DNA from: Niveibacterium sp. SC-1
GTDB lineage: Bacteria; Pseudomonadota; Gammaproteobacteria; Burkholderiales; Rhodocyclaceae
Assembly: GCF_038235435.1 (NCBI RefSeq)
Contig: NZ_CP151275.1
Span: 1,116,001-1,180,000, forward strand
Length of the DNA: 64,000 nucleotides
Direction of reading: 5' to 3'
Shown: in pieces, positions 8,545 to 16,789 of the stretch
Position numbering within the stretch: position 1 is the stretch's first letter
Layout: each line of letters opens with the position of its first letter
The notes under the pieces: model-generated
What the model saw: the letters and a program-made list of their open reading frames with translations, nothing else
Database searches by the model: none
Told to the model about the DNA's origin: nothing
Translations under genes and position numbers: made by a program

Positions 8545-8975
8545 TCCTCGACCCTGACGAGGAACTGCGTGCCGCGCACGCCGATTGCACCCGAGGGCGT
8601 ATTGACGATGACCGCTTCGGGCTTGAGCTTGGCGATGACACCCGAGATGTAGTTGAGACTGCCCTTGGTGAGCTTGCTGGTGAGCTTGAGCTTGCCCTGA
8701 GCAGGGGCGTAGAGATACTCATCGACGGAAAAGCTGGTGTCCGCACCAAAGGACATCACCGTCTCGTCCTTGAAGATGACGCCCATGGTGCTCTGGTGCC
8801 CGGTCTGCAGCTGGCTGCCCTGGTAGATGGGCGTGCCCACAGCGGCCTTCACCTTCACGCCGGTCGTTGTGACCGAGGCTTCCCCGACCACGGTCTTGAC
8901 CGAGCCGATCGCGGATTCGTCCGCGTACGCGCCGGACATCCACGGCAACATCGCAACCAGCAAGACTCGTCTCAT
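8541..8975 (-). CDS. FecR-domain periplasmic protein
   Basis: A 144-residue protein with a short signal peptide (VLLVAMLPWMSGAYA) and one FecR domain. Visible motifs are GSQLQTGHQSTMGVIFKDETVMSF and the closing VNTPSGAIGVRGTQFLV. It has no anti-sigma segment, so it is the stand-alone type found with OmpA and CHASE2-cyclase genes rather than an iron-uptake regulator. The ATG at 8973-8975 has GAGGAA just upstream; a longer frame to 9128 lacks a signal sequence. It is coupled to the OmpA-like gene and divergent from the cyclase gene. Confidence 0.87.
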   Translation of the reverse strand: MRRVLLVAMLPWMSGAYADESAIGSVKTVVGEASVTTTGVKVKAAVGTPIYQGSQLQTGHQSTMGVIFKDETVMSFGADTSFSVDEYLYAPAQGKLKLTSKLTKGSLNYISGVIAKLKPEAVIVNTPSGAIGVRGTQFLVRVEE

Positions 8976-9143
8976 GGCATTTCCTCGTTGGATCCGGCAT
9001 GCGCAGTCGCGGCGATCGTCGTCGCCCGTGGCGGGCGGGCCCGCGCCACGGAAACGATCCTCAGCATAGTCAGGAATTGGCGGAGAAACCGGAGCGAATG
9101 GCTGCCTCTCTGTGGCGGACTTGCTCATTCACGCGGAGATGCC

Positions 9144-11423
9144 ATGCTCAGAAGGCTGGGGCCGGCGCGCGGTCTGGCATCGAGTCTGGCATCGAACACA
9201 GACCGACTCACGGGGAGCATGGGTTTGGCGTCTGCGCGGGGGACGACCGGCTGGAAGGCGGCGCTGATACTCAAGCGTGTCGGCGTGCTGCTGCCCGTCA
9301 TCGCCGTGGTGCTGGGACTGGCCCTGCTGGTCATTGACCCGCTGCCACTGCAGACCCTGCGCAACAACGTGTTCGACCAGTATCAGCGCTGGCATCCGCG
9401 CGACTACGTCGATGCGCCGGTGCGCATCGTGGATATCGACGAGGAGTCACTGCGCCGCCTGGGCCAGTGGCCTTGGCCGCGCACGCGGCTGGCGGCGCTG
9501 GTCGAGCACCTGCAGGCCGCCGGGGTGGCCGCAATCGGCTTCGACATCCTGCTCGCCGAGCCCGACCGCACATCGCCGGGCACCATGGCTGCGCTGTGGG
9601 AGTTGCCCGCTTCGACGTCGCGAACGCTGCAACGCTTGCCCGATCATGACCAGGTTCTGGCGCGGACCTTGAGCGGAACGCCCACGGTACTGGCCTTCCT
9701 GTTGCAGCACGCAGCGGGGCCGGCGCAGGCGAGCGCGGCCGATGGAGCCGCAGGCGCCGTACTGGCGTGGCGTCCGTTCCGCTACGTCCACGTCGGCGCG
9801 CCCGCGGCAGACCGCCTGCATCACTTCGAGACCGCGCTGACGGCGCGGCCCGAGCTCGAAGCCGGAGCCGCTGGTTACGGGGCGCTGAACTTCATGGCCG
9901 ACAGCGATGGCATCGTGCGCCGTGTGCCGCTGGTACTGGGCCTGCAAGACGGGCCGGTGCCAAGCCTGGTGGCCGAACTGCTGCGCGTGGCGCAGGGCGA
10001 GCGCAACTACTTCCTGCGCAGCGACGAGCACCATCTGGGCCTCGCCGAAATGCGCATCGGCCAGTTGCGCATCCCGACCACGGCGGCCGGCGAGGTGTGG
10101 GTGCACTACTCGCAGCCCGTGCCTCAGCGCTACCTGCCGGCCTGGAAGCTGCTGGCCGGCGAGCTGCCGGCGTCCCTGCTCGCGGGCCACATCGTGCTTG
10201 TCGGCAGTTCGGCGCAGGGCCTGATGGACCTGCGTTTTGGCCCGCTGCGCCGGATCATGCCGGGCGTCGAAATCCATGCGCAGGCCCTGGAGCAGATCCT
10301 CGCCGGCCAGACCTTGCAACGCCCGAACTGGGCAACGGCGGTGGAAGTGATTGCCGTCATCCTCGGCGGACTGGCCATTGCCTGGCTGTCGAGCCACAGT
10401 CGCGCGCTCGCCGCGGCGGGCATTGCGGTACTCCTGCTGGCCCTGTTGCTGGCGAGCGGCTGGTATGCCTTCCGCGTGCACGGCCTGCTCATCAATACGA
10501 TCACTCCGGCGCTGGTCTTCGCCGGCAGCTTCGTGACCGGCAGCCTGATCCATCACTTCATCAGCGAACGGGAGCAGCGCTGGATCAAGACCATGTTCGC
10601 GCGCTACGTCTCGCCCAATCGCGTAGAGCTTCTCGTCCAGCATCCGGAGGCCGCGGTACTGGGCGGGAAACGGCAGGAGTGCAGCTTTGTCTTCACCGAC
10701 CTCGAGAACTTCACCAGCCTGATGGAAAGCGTGGAGCCCGAGGCGGCGGTCAACCTGCTCAACGACTACTTGGACGGAATGATCGCCATCGCCTTCCGCC
10801 ATGAGGGCACGCTGGATCGCATCGTGGGCGACGCGGTGGCGATCATGTTCTCAGCCCCCGTGCCACAAGCGGACCACCGGGCACGCGCGCTGGCCTGCGC
10901 GCTGGAGATGGATGCCTTTGCGGCAGACCATGCCGGGCATCTGCGCGAGCGGGGCATCCGCCTTGGCAGGACACGCATTGGCATCCACTCCGGCGACGTG
11001 ATCGTGGGCAATTTCGGCGGCTCCGCGATATTCGACTACCGGGCGCTTGGCGACCCGGTCAACACGGCCTCGCGCCTGGAGAGCGCCAACAAGCAGCTAG
11101 GCACCACGATCTGCGTCTCGGAGGCCACGCTGGCGGGCTGTCCGGATGCGCCCGTGCGCCCGGTGGGGCGACTCCTGCTCAAGGGCAAGTCCGTGGCCAT
11201 CAAGGTCTTCGAGCCACTCACGCAGCGCTGCGTGCAACGCTACGCGCCCGCCGCGGCCTACGCCGAGGCCTATCGCCTGATGGTGGATGCGAGTTGTGAG
11301 CCCGCGCTGGCGCGCTTCAGAGCACTGGCGCAAGCCTGGCCGGAGGACCCGCTGGTAGCCCTGCATGCACACAGGCTCGCGGCCGGCGAGTCCGGTGACC
11401 TGATTGAGATGCTGGTCAAATGA
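9144..11423 (+). CDS. CHASE2-domain class III nucleotidyl cyclase
   Basis: A 759-residue membrane receptor. A first helix (about 46-63) leads into a periplasmic CHASE2 sensor (about 64-395; RIVDIDEESLRRLGQWPWPR and GFDILLAEPD). Three closely spaced helices (about 399-472) and a cytoplasmic class III cyclase domain (about 512-695) follow. The metal aspartates are in FTDLENFT and VGDAVAIMF, and the later GDPVNTASRLES is present. The position before VGD that is usually Lys in bacterial adenylate cyclases of this type (TLDKFIGD) is Arg here, so adenylate versus guanylate specificity is open. The ATG at 9144 follows GGAG. It is divergent from the FecR/OmpA pair, which probably acts with it in envelope sensing. 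Confidence 0.88.
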   Translation: MLRRLGPARGLASSLASNTDRLTGSMGLASARGTTGWKAALILKRVGVLLPVIAVVLGLALLVIDPLPLQTLRNNVFDQYQRWHPRDYVDAPVRIVDIDEESLRRLGQWPWPRTRLAALVEHLQAAGVAAIGFDILLAEPDRTSPGTMAALWELPASTSRTLQRLPDHDQVLARTLSGTPTVLAFLLQHAAGPAQASAADGAAGAVLAWRPFRYVHVGAPAADRLHHFETALTARPELEAGAAGYGALNFMADSDGIVRRVPLVLGLQDGPVPSLVAELLRVAQGERNYFLRSDEHHLGLAEMRIGQLRIPTTAAGEVWVHYSQPVPQRYLPAWKLLAGELPASLLAGHIVLVGSSAQGLMDLRFGPLRRIMPGVEIHAQALEQILAGQTLQRPNWATAVEVIAVILGGLAIAWLSSHSRALAAAGIAVLLLALLLASGWYAFRVHGLLINTITPALVFAGSFVTGSLIHHFISEREQRWIKTMFARYVSPNRVELLVQHPEAAVLGGKRQECSFVFTDLENFTSLMESVEPEAAVNLLNDYLDGMIAIAFRHEGTLDRIVGDAVAIMFSAPVPQADHRARALACALEMDAFAADHAGHLRERGIRLGRTRIGIHSGDVIVGNFGGSAIFDYRALGDPVNTASRLESANKQLGTTICVSEATLAGCPDAPVRPVGRLLLKGKSVAIKVFEPLTQRCVQRYAPAAAYAEAYRLMVDASCEPALARFRALAQAWPEDPLVALHAHRLAAGESGDLIEMLVK

Positions 11424-11606
11424 GCCACCGGCGTCGGTAGGCGGACGTGCTGGGGTGGCCGCGTCCGGCACCGAACGCGATTGGCCTTGGCTTTGACAGA
11501 ACGCGTCTTGGCACTTCGCCCGTGAACCCGAGCGGTTCGGTCAAGGTTCGCGCGCTGATCGCCGGGCGCCTGGAGAAAAGGCGGCTCGCGACCGCAGCTT
11601 GTCGGG

Positions 11607-11990
11607 TCAGGATGCGGTGGGCAGCTGTTCCTGGACCAGCACAAAGAACTGCCGCTCCTCGAAGCGCACATGGGCGCTCAGCAGGGTGCCGAACTTCTTC
11701 ATGGCGTCGACCTCGCCAGACTTGAGGGCGTCAAGCAGGCGCTTGAGCGCGCGATGTTCGTCGAGCAGGCGTTCGACGGCCGCGGGCTGGGTGTCGCCCA
11801 GCAAGGGAAGCAGGCGCGTCTCCTCGTCGGCGAAGTGCGCCATCAGTTCGCTGCGGAAGGGGCCGAGGACGCGGGTGCGCAGGGCGTTCCATTCAGTGGT
11901 GCCGACTTCCGCGAGTGCGATCCTGCGGGCAAGCGAGAGGGCGCCGTGGTGCTCGCGCGAGAGTTCGATGAGGGCGGGGTGGCGTTTCAT
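11607..11990 (-). CDS. Hemerythrin HHE domain protein
   Basis: A 127-residue cytoplasmic four-helix protein with a plausible di-iron set: H14/H15, H52 with E56 (AHFADEE), H79 (DEHRAL), and H107 with E111/E112 (SAHVRFEE). Hemerythrin-like proteins bind O2 or NO, or repair iron centres. Its start overlaps the end of the NnrS-like gene by 4 bp (ATGA). It is the last gene of a minus-strand group transcribed away from nsrR, so a role in NO defence is likely but inferred. Confidence 0.85.
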   Translation of the reverse strand: MKRHPALIELSREHHGALSLARRIALAEVGTTEWNALRTRVLGPFRSELMAHFADEETRLLPLLGDTQPAAVERLLDEHRALKRLLDALKSGEVDAMKKFGTLLSAHVRFEERQFFVLVQEQLPTAS

Positions 11991-13072
11991 GGTCGCTTCG
12001 TCTCCCTGCGGCGCAGCGCGGTAAGTACCAGTAGCAGGAACAGCAGCAGGCTCGCGGCATTGAGGCTGGCGGCCGACTGCCGCGCGGCGAAGTTGCCCGC
12101 GAGGCCTGCGACCACGCGCCAGGCGAGCGAGGCGTGCAACGCGAGCAAGGGCAGGTAGAAGCCGCGGTGCCAGCCCAGCCGCACGCGCGCCACCGCGGGC
12201 AGGATGATCGGCGCATGGCCGAAGACCATGGTGAAGACGAAGCCGAGCATCAGGGCATGCAGGGTCGCGTCGCGCAGCGGGCTCCCGAGATCCAGCGCGC
12301 CGAAAAGTGCGAGCAGGCCGCCCAGTGCGAGCCAGGCGTAGCCCGAGAGCAGGCAGCGGCCGATGTAGCCGGTGAGGCCCGGAATGCGGGCGGTGCGGCG
12401 GGCGAGGTCGTAGCGGGCGAGCCAGATCGCGAGCGCACCCAGCGCGGCGCCATAGAGACGGCTCACATGCGGGATCACCAGCGCATCGGCACCGGCGGCG
12501 AGCAGCAATGTAGTCGCGATCACGCAGAACACGATGCGTGCATGGCGGGGCGTCGGCAGCAGGCGCGAGAGTTCCAGCCGCTCGGCCGCGATGGTGAGGA
12601 TGAGGAAAGCGGTCCAGGGCAGGGTGGCTGTGCTCTCCAGCGGGAGCTGATGCAGCCAGGCGAGGTTGCCGGCGAGCCAGGCGGCCGCGGCCAGCGCGAG
12701 GCAGGCGAGATGCCATTCGCGATGGCGGAGTGAAAGCGCGGCCGCTTGCCAGAGCAGGCCCGCGGATGCCGCCACGAAGATCGCGGCGACGATCGTTGCC
12801 GGGGCGCCCGCCAGCAATGCGAGCGTGGCGATGCCGCAGGCGGCCGGTACGGCGTAGGCGGCTGGCGTATTGCGCGCGACGGCGCGCTCCAGACTGATCA
12901 GCGTGCCAAACACGCCGCAGACCATCAAGGCGCCGTGCTGGCCAATGAAGCCTGCGAACCAGGCCGGCAGCGGCAGCCCCAGTCGCGCCAGGCCCGACAA
13001 CACGCCGGCGAGCAGCGCGATGGGGGCAGGAAGCAGGAGTGCGAGCCGCAGGGCGGCCGGTGCGGATTTCAT
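11987..13072 (-). CDS. NnrS-like multi-span membrane protein
   Basis: A 361-residue very hydrophobic protein with about 10-12 membrane helices. The segment HALMLGFVFTMVFGHAPIIL (nt about 12195-12255) matches the conserved stretch of NnrS-type proteins, which bind heme and copper and protect against NO stress. It is shorter and more divergent than classical NnrS, so I call it NnrS-like only. It overlaps the hemerythrin gene and lies downstream of the DUF2249 and MIP18-like genes in the group divergent from nsrR. Confidence 0.68.
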   Translation of the reverse strand: MKSAPAALRLALLLPAPIALLAGVLSGLARLGLPLPAWFAGFIGQHGALMVCGVFGTLISLERAVARNTPAAYAVPAACGIATLALLAGAPATIVAAIFVAASAGLLWQAAALSLRHREWHLACLALAAAAWLAGNLAWLHQLPLESTATLPWTAFLILTIAAERLELSRLLPTPRHARIVFCVIATTLLLAAGADALVIPHVSRLYGAALGALAIWLARYDLARRTARIPGLTGYIGRCLLSGYAWLALGGLLALFGALDLGSPLRDATLHALMLGFVFTMVFGHAPIILPAVARVRLGWHRGFYLPLLALHASLAWRVVAGLAGNFAARQSAASLNAASLLLFLLLVLTALRRRETKRP

Positions 13073-13195
13073 GGGTCAGAAGTGTAGGGAAAAGTCCTGG
13101 CCGGCGAGCGAACCCGCCGGGCGTGCGCCGCCGTGAATCCGCACGGCGGGCACTGCAGGTGCGGGATCGACGCGCGCGCCGGCCCGCGGAAAAGC

Positions 13196-13492
13196 TCAGC
13201 CGCCGCTACAGCCGCAGCCACCGGTGCGCGAACCGCCGCATCCGCCGAGCACGGGCTTGGCGATGCGGACCTGCCAGCGTTCGGGGCCTTGCTCCAGGTA
13301 TTCCCAGCTGAAGCGCTCCGGGTGCTCGATCTGGAACTGATGGTGGAGCGGGCGCGGGTCATGGTCGTTGATCAGGACCAGGGCCTCGCCGTCGGGCAGG
13401 ACGTCGAAGATGCCGAAGATCAGAGCGTGACGATCGCGCGGGATGACGCGACGCACATCGATGGAAACAGGGGCGGCGGCGGTAGAGCTCAT
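13196..13492 (-). CDS. DUF2249-domain protein with Cys-rich tail
   Basis: A 98-residue protein. The DUF2249 fold is marked by IDVRRVIPRDRHALIFGIFD near the start and ALVLINDHDPRPLHHQF and GPERWQVRIAK later. The C-terminus GGCGGSRTGGCGCSGG carries three cysteines and could bind metal. DUF2249 proteins commonly sit with hemerythrins and NO-response genes. The ATG at 13490-13492 is preferred over an upstream one because it has GGAA nearby and matches the family start. Confidence 0.82.
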   Translation of the reverse strand: MSSTAAAPVSIDVRRVIPRDRHALIFGIFDVLPDGEALVLINDHDPRPLHHQFQIEHPERFSWEYLEQGPERWQVRIAKPVLGGCGGSRTGGCGCSGG

Positions 13493-13558
13493 GGTTCGTT
13501 CCACGGAAAGTGAAGGGAAGGACGGATCGAAAGGCGTCGATGCCGGCACGGCACCGGG

Positions 13559-13858
13559 CTACCAGCCCAGAGCCGCGCGTGCGGCAGGGCTGACAAGCTC
13601 CGGGGTCCAGGGCGGCTCCCAGACCAGGTTGAGGACGAGCTCGGTGCTCGCGGGCAGGCAGGCGCGCAGCGCCGCCTCCGCGTCTTCCGCGATCATCTCG
13701 CCCATGGGGCAGGCCGGCGAGGTCAAGGTCAGGTCCAGCTCCACGCGGTCGGGCACGCATTCGAGCCGATAGACCAGGCCGAGACTGACGATGTCCAGCC
13801 CGACTTCCGGATCGACGACTTGAGCGAGCGCAGCGCGGAGCGCCTCTGCTTCGGGCAT
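13559..13858 (-). CDS. MIP18/DUF59-family iron-sulfur assembly-type protein
   Basis: A 99-residue protein of the MIP18 family (SufT/PaaD-like), marked by VVDPEVGLDIVSLGLVYRL at the start and LTLTSPACPMGEMIAEDAE with its conserved Cys in the middle. The end, WEPPWTPELVSPAARAALG, is also typical. Such proteins help mature Fe-S proteins. Beside nsrR it could support repair of Fe-S centres attacked by NO; that is inference. Its start is 75 bp from nsrR, back to back across a region with NsrR-like half-sites. Confidence 0.85.
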   Translation of the reverse strand: MPEAEALRAALAQVVDPEVGLDIVSLGLVYRLECVPDRVELDLTLTSPACPMGEMIAEDAEAALRACLPASTELVLNLVWEPPWTPELVSPAARAALGW

Positions 13859-13877
13859 TATATAAGCTATCCTTTCA

Positions 13878-13933
13878 ATGCATCTTTAATCTACGCGACC
13901 GCCTCGGTTAAAGCAATACAGAAAGTACATCTT
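13878..13933. promoter_or_regulatory. NsrR-like sites between the MIP18-like gene and nsrR
   Basis: A strong half-site ATGCATCTT lies at 13878-13886. A full but imperfect dyad lies at 13911-13933: AAGCAATAC, a 5-bp spacer, then GTACATCTT, 6 of 9 arm positions symmetric, ending directly before the nsrR ATG. This suggests autoregulation and shared control of the divergent minus-strand group. Confidence 0.6.
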
Positions 13934-14365
13934 ATGAAGCTCACCAGCTTTACCGACTACACCCTGCGCGTGCTGATGTATCTGGCACTGAACACCGAGC
14001 GGCTGGCCACGATCCAGGAGGTCGCCGAGGCCTACGGCATCTCGGAGAACCATCTGATGAAGGTGGTCCATCACCTGGCCAAGAGCGGCATGGTGGAGTC
14101 GGTGCGCGGCAAGGGTGGCGGCATCCGGCTGGCGCTGCCGGCGGAGCAGATCCATGTCGGCCGTGTGGTGCGCGAGGCCGAAGGCGATCAGCCTATCGTC
14201 GAATGTTTTTCCGACAACGACCATTGCCGGATCACCCCCAGCTGCAAGTTGGCAGGCGTACTGGCGAAGGCCTTCGAGTCGCTCTATGCCTCGCTCGACG
14301 CCTACACCCTGGCCGACCTGATCGCGCGGCCGCAGCCACTCGTGCGCCTGCTCGCGCGCGTCTGA
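13934..14365 (+). CDS. nsrR: NO-sensing Rrf2-family repressor NsrR
   Basis: A 143-residue Rrf2 regulator. A winged helix-turn-helix occupies about residues 1-65 (LTSFTDYTLRVLMYLAL, GISENHLMKVVHHLAKSG, RGKGGG). The three cysteines expected to bind a [4Fe-4S] cluster are C91, C98 and C104 in CFSDNDHCRITPSCKL. NO destroys the cluster and releases the repressor from its operators. The ATG at 13934 gives the canonical MKLTSFTDYTLR start and abuts an NsrR-like half-site. Its location amid norZ, nirK, NnrS-like and hemerythrin genes fits. Confidence 0.93.
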   Translation: MKLTSFTDYTLRVLMYLALNTERLATIQEVAEAYGISENHLMKVVHHLAKSGMVESVRGKGGGIRLALPAEQIHVGRVVREAEGDQPIVECFSDNDHCRITPSCKLAGVLAKAFESLYASLDAYTLADLIARPQPLVRLLARV

Positions 14366-14434
14366 AAGACCCCTTCCGAAACGAGATCGCGATTTCTCCC
14401 CTCACCGGATAGGGATTTGATTCTCGTCAACTAG

Positions 14435-14457
14435 AAGATGTACGGCGAGTACATCAT
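14435..14457 (+). promoter_or_regulatory. nirK: NsrR operator upstream of nirK
   Basis: AAGATGTAC, spacer GGCGA, then GTACATCAT: the arms are symmetric at 8 of 9 positions and match the NsrR half-site AAGATG(T/C)A. It lies 33 bp before the nirK ATG, where bound repressor would block transcription. Confidence 0.8.
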
Positions 14458-14489
14458 TTGGCAAATATTCCAGCCAAAGGAGACTCGCC

Positions 14490-15542
14490 ATGAACAAGAA
14501 ACTACTGCCACTCGTCGCTCTGCTCGCCACCCTGGGCTCGGGGTTCGCGCAGGCCGAGACATCGCTTCCGGTCGAGCAGGCGGTGCTGCTCGCACCGCCC
14601 CAGGTCCCGCCGCCCATCGTGCGCCGCACGCCTGCCAAGGTGATCGTCGATCTCACGGTCGAAGAGGTTGAACGCGAAATTGCGCCCGGTGCGAAGTACA
14701 TGTTCTGGACCTTCGGCGGCACCGTCCCCGGCAAGATGATCCGGGTGCGCCAGGGCGACACCGTCGAGCTCAACCTGCTCAACCTCGCCGGCAACAAGCT
14801 GCCGCACAACATCGATCTGCACGCGGTCAGCGGCCCTGGCGGCGGCGCCGCGCAGACGTTGATAGCACCGGGCAACAAGGCTTCCTTCACCTTCAAGGCG
14901 CTCAATCCCGGGCTCTACGTCTATCACTGTGCGACCGCGCCGGTGGGCATGCATGTGGCCAACGGCATGTACGGGATGATCATGGTCGAGCCCGAGGCGG
15001 GCCTCGAAAAGGTTGATCGCGAGTACTACGTGATGCAGGGCGACTTCTACACGCCGGGTGCTTATCGCGCGCCGGGCCTGCAGCCCTTCGACATGATGAA
15101 GGCGATCGACGAGAACCCGAGCTACGTGCTCTTCAACGGCGCCGACGGTGCGCTCACCGGCAAGAATGCGCTCACCGCCAACGTGGGCGAGAAGGTGCGC
15201 ATCTTCTTCGGTGACGGCGGCCCCAACCTGACCTCCAGCTTCCACGTGATCGGTGCGATCTTCGACAAGGTGTATTTCGAAGGCGGCACGCGCTTCCAGG
15301 AGCAGGTGCAGACCACCATGGTGCCCGCCGGGGGTTCGGCCATCGTGGAGTTCGTGCCCAAGGTGCCGGGCAACCTGACCCTGGTCGACCACTCGCTGCT
15401 GCGCGCCTTCAACAAGGGCGCGGTGGGCATCATGTCGGTCTCGGGCAAGGAGGCGCCGGAGATCTACAGCAAGGGCGTTTTCTCCAAGCTCGACCCGGCC
15501 AAGGCTGGCGACAAGGTCGAAGTCCTGAGCCACGCGGAGTGA
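14490..15542 (+). CDS. nirK: Copper-containing nitrite reductase NirK
   Basis: A 350-residue periplasmic enzyme that reduces nitrite to NO. A signal peptide (about 1-24, ending GFAQA) precedes two cupredoxin domains. Type 1 copper ligands are visible in [28 protein letters not shown] (Cys, His and Met), and the type 2 site uses histidines of LHAV, YHC and [17 protein letters not shown] precedes the start. It heads an operon with a c-type cytochrome, a nirV-like gene and a SCO-type chaperone, and carries an NsrR operator. Confidence 0.96.
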   Translation: MNKKLLPLVALLATLGSGFAQAETSLPVEQAVLLAPPQVPPPIVRRTPAKVIVDLTVEEVEREIAPGAKYMFWTFGGTVPGKMIRVRQGDTVELNLLNLAGNKLPHNIDLHAVSGPGGGAAQTLIAPGNKASFTFKALNPGLYVYHCATAPVGMHVANGMYGMIMVEPEAGLEKVDREYYVMQGDFYTPGAYRAPGLQPFDMMKAIDENPSYVLFNGADGALTGKNALTANVGEKVRIFFGDGGPNLTSSFHVIGAIFDKVYFEGGTRFQEQVQTTMVPAGGSAIVEFVPKVPGNLTLVDHSLLRAFNKGAVGIMSVSGKEAPEIYSKGVFSKLDPAKAGDKVEVLSHAE

Positions 15543-15552
15543 GGAGAGCACC

Positions 15553-15942
15553 ATGCGCATTCAATCCTTCATTCTCGCTTTGGGCTGCATGACGGTCGCA
15601 GGCTCCGCGCTGGCCGCCGATCATCCGGGCAAGGCGGTCTTCGACCGCACCTGCGCGATGTGCCACACGCCGACCGGCGCAGGCATGCCGGGGGTCTTCC
15701 CGCCGCTCGCCAAGTCCGACTACTTCCTCAAGGCCACGCCGGGACACCTGGTGCATATCCTGGACAAGGGCCTGCAGGGCGAGGTCACGGTCAACGGCCA
15801 GAAGTACAACAACATCATGCCGCCGCAGAGCCTCAGCGATGCGGACGCCGCGGCCGTCATCAACTACGTGAGCGAAGGCCTCAACGGTGGCAAGCCGCTG
15901 GTGCAGCCGGCCCAGGTGCCCAAGCTCAAGGTGGCGCAATGA
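15553..15942 (+). CDS. Small periplasmic c-type cytochrome
   Basis: A 129-residue monoheme cytochrome with a signal peptide ending SALAA. The heme motif is CAMCH (about residues 35-39) and a probable distal Met lies in NNIMPPQSLSD. It starts 10 bp after nirK and most likely donates electrons to NirK, or carries them to it from the cytochrome bc1 complex; this is inferred from position. Its TGA overlaps the ATG of a 23-codon open frame. Confidence 0.9.
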   Translation: MRIQSFILALGCMTVAGSALAADHPGKAVFDRTCAMCHTPTGAGMPGVFPPLAKSDYFLKATPGHLVHILDKGLQGEVTVNGQKYNNIMPPQSLSDADAAAVINYVSEGLNGGKPLVQPAQVPKLKVAQ

Positions 15943-16010
15943 GCACCCTGCGGAGCCTCGCTTCGAAGCGGCCGACACGGGCGCCGGCTCTTCGCTTCCC
16001 TGAGGGCTGA
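15939..16010 (+). CDS. Possible 23-residue ORF coupling the cytochrome and nirV-like genes
   Basis: ATG at 15939 overlaps the cytochrome stop (ATGA). The frame reads MSTLRSLASKRPTRAPALRF and ends at 16010, 5 bp before the nirV-like start. It fills the gap exactly and could carry ribosomes onward. It is basic and has no recognised motif, so chance is quite possible. Confidence 0.25.
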   Translation: MSTLRSLASKRPTRAPALRFPEG

Positions 16011-16015
16011 GCGCG

Positions 16016-16789
16016 ATGAAACCGGCCAGCGTGCTCGTTTCCCTGCTCTTCGCCTGCGGCAGTGCCGCGGCCGCAGACTATGTGCAGATTCCGGGCGGAC
16101 GTTTCCGATCGGTGCTGCCCGAAGAAGGGGAGACGAGCACGGTGCCGGCCTTCGCGCTGCGCCGCACGCCGGTGACGCGCGGCGAGTTCGCGGTCTTCCT
16201 TGCCACGCATCCGCAGTGGCGCAAGGAAGAGGCGCCTTCGCTTTTCGTCGGCGCGCGCTATCTCGATGGCAACGATGCCGGACCGGCGATGGCACAGGCA
16301 CCGGTGACCCATGTGTCCTGGCATGCGGCCAGTGCCTACTGCGAAAGCGAAGGGGCGCGACTGCCTACATGGCATGAGTGGGAGTTCGCCGCCGCCGCCG
16401 ATGCCACGCGCCGCGATGCGCGTGGCGACCCCGCCTGGCGCGCGCGCATCCTCGCCTGGTACGAGAGTGCGAATGCCGGCACTGGCGCCGTCGGAACCCA
16501 TGCGCCCAACGCCTGGGGCGTACAGGACATGCACGGCCTCGTGTGGGAGTGGGTGGAGGACTTCAACGGCCTCTTCGTCACCACCGACAGCCGCAACCAG
16601 GGCGAACAGAAGACGCTGGAAACCTGCGGCGCCGCCGCGCTCTCCCTGGGCGACCGCGAGAACTACGCCGTGCTCATGCGCGTGGCCCTGCTCGCGGCCC
16701 TGGATGCGCGCGACAGCATGAACACCCTGGGCTTTCGTTGCGCCCGCGACCTGCCCTCCATCACAAGAATGAACGGAGCCAAACCATGA
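16016..16789 (+). CDS. nirV: NirV-like formylglycine-generating-enzyme (SUMF1) family protein
   Basis: A 257-residue exported protein (signal peptide about 1-19, ending SAAAA). It has the SUMF1/FGE-sulfatase fold: IPGGRFRSVLP near the start, RRTPVTRGEFAVFL, PVTHVSWHAASAYCESEGARLPTWHEWEFA, and the closing NTLGFRCARD. NirV proteins accompany nirK in many denitrifiers but have no proven function. The last four bases overlap the next gene (ATGA). Confidence 0.88.
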   Translation: MKPASVLVSLLFACGSAAAADYVQIPGGRFRSVLPEEGETSTVPAFALRRTPVTRGEFAVFLATHPQWRKEEAPSLFVGARYLDGNDAGPAMAQAPVTHVSWHAASAYCESEGARLPTWHEWEFAAAADATRRDARGDPAWRARILAWYESANAGTGAVGTHAPNAWGVQDMHGLVWEWVEDFNGLFVTTDSRNQGEQKTLETCGAAALSLGDRENYAVLMRVALLAALDARDSMNTLGFRCARDLPSITRMNGAKP

